64,000 nucleotides of DNA from Sphingobacterium bambusae. Its GTDB lineage: Bacteria; Bacteroidota; Bacteroidia; Sphingobacteriales; Sphingobacteriaceae. Where the stretch lies: contig NZ_CP138332.1 in the NCBI RefSeq assembly GCF_033955345.1, forward strand, positions 248,001 through 312,000. Direction: 5' to 3'. This document shows, one piece after another, positions 63,950-64,000 of the stretch. The position numbers and the translations under genes are program-made. Under the pieces are notes generated by a model, which saw only the letters and a list, made by a program, of their open reading frames with translations, was not told the origin of the DNA and searched no databases. Within the stretch, counting starts at the first letter, position 1. Each line of letters opens with the position of its first letter.

Positions 63950-64000
63950 AGTAAGGACTCCTATTTAGAATCTTTCGATTTAGTACGGTCCGCGACCATG

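Noticed and set aside
1..64000. tRNA, rRNA and CRISPR genes
   Set aside because: No cloverleaf-like, rRNA-like or regularly repeated segment was recognised on either strand; a dedicated scan could still find a divergent one.

Overview
The window is chromosomal DNA from a Bacteroidota bacterium, most likely a member of the Sphingobacteriaceae (Sphingobacterium or a close relative). The evidence is several hallmark families: a SusC/SusD pair, FecI/FecR-type sigma/anti-sigma pairs, a GldA/GldF-GldG ABC system, a CzcA-type pump fused to its outer-membrane channel, DUF4374 and DUF6660 proteins, and a kdp operon driven by a sigma-54 type regulator. Shine-Dalgarno sequences are mostly weak or absent, as is usual in this phylum. 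No rRNA, tRNA or CRISPR array was seen.

Layout. (1) 1-7012, minus strand: a metal-resistance cluster with a P1B-type ATPase (cut by the window edge), a CzcB-like adaptor, a CzcA-CzcC fusion and a small His/Cys-rich exported protein. (2) 7084-13305, minus: a Fec-like iron/siderophore uptake locus (PepSY membrane protein, DUF4374 lipoprotein, TonB-dependent receptor, atypical anti-sigma factor, ECF sigma factor). (3) 13509-19389: two poorly characterised proteins, a LytS/LytR-type two-component system and a lipoprotein. (4) 19813-32591, minus: ECF sigma, FecR, SusC, SusD, then after a large hairpin GldA, a GldF-GldG fusion and an M16 peptidase. (5) 32985-35616: two unknown exported or membrane proteins and a 150-bp palindromic repeat. 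(6) 35652-46325, minus: a long kdp potassium-uptake operon. It has three small upstream genes, kdpF, kdpA, kdpB, kdpC, a porin, a stand-alone KdpD sensor domain, a histidine kinase and a sigma-54 activator. A perfect 17-bp palindrome lies upstream. (7) 46587-52479: an S41 peptidase, a large TPR protein and a GH43-like glycosidase. (8) 52626-54073: a degraded spot where an IS256-type transposase fragment sits between two genes that both lost their 3' ends. (9) 54367-63886: a stress-type cluster with two unknown proteins, an FAD-binding protein, DUF3072, an SDR, a zinc alcohol dehydrogenase, a sigma factor, an acidic disordered protein, CsbD and a large catalase.

The most interesting observation is in region 9. 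A shared promoter-like sequence, rAACTAw-N13-CGttct (that is, (G/A)AAC-N16-CGTT), lies at the same spacing in front of csbD, katE and the truncated SDR gene. A weaker copy precedes the DUF3072 gene. The sigma factor at 60512 is the obvious candidate to read it, so this looks like a small local stress regulon. The second notable item is the kdp operon control region, with a palindromic enhancer candidate and two micro-proteins.
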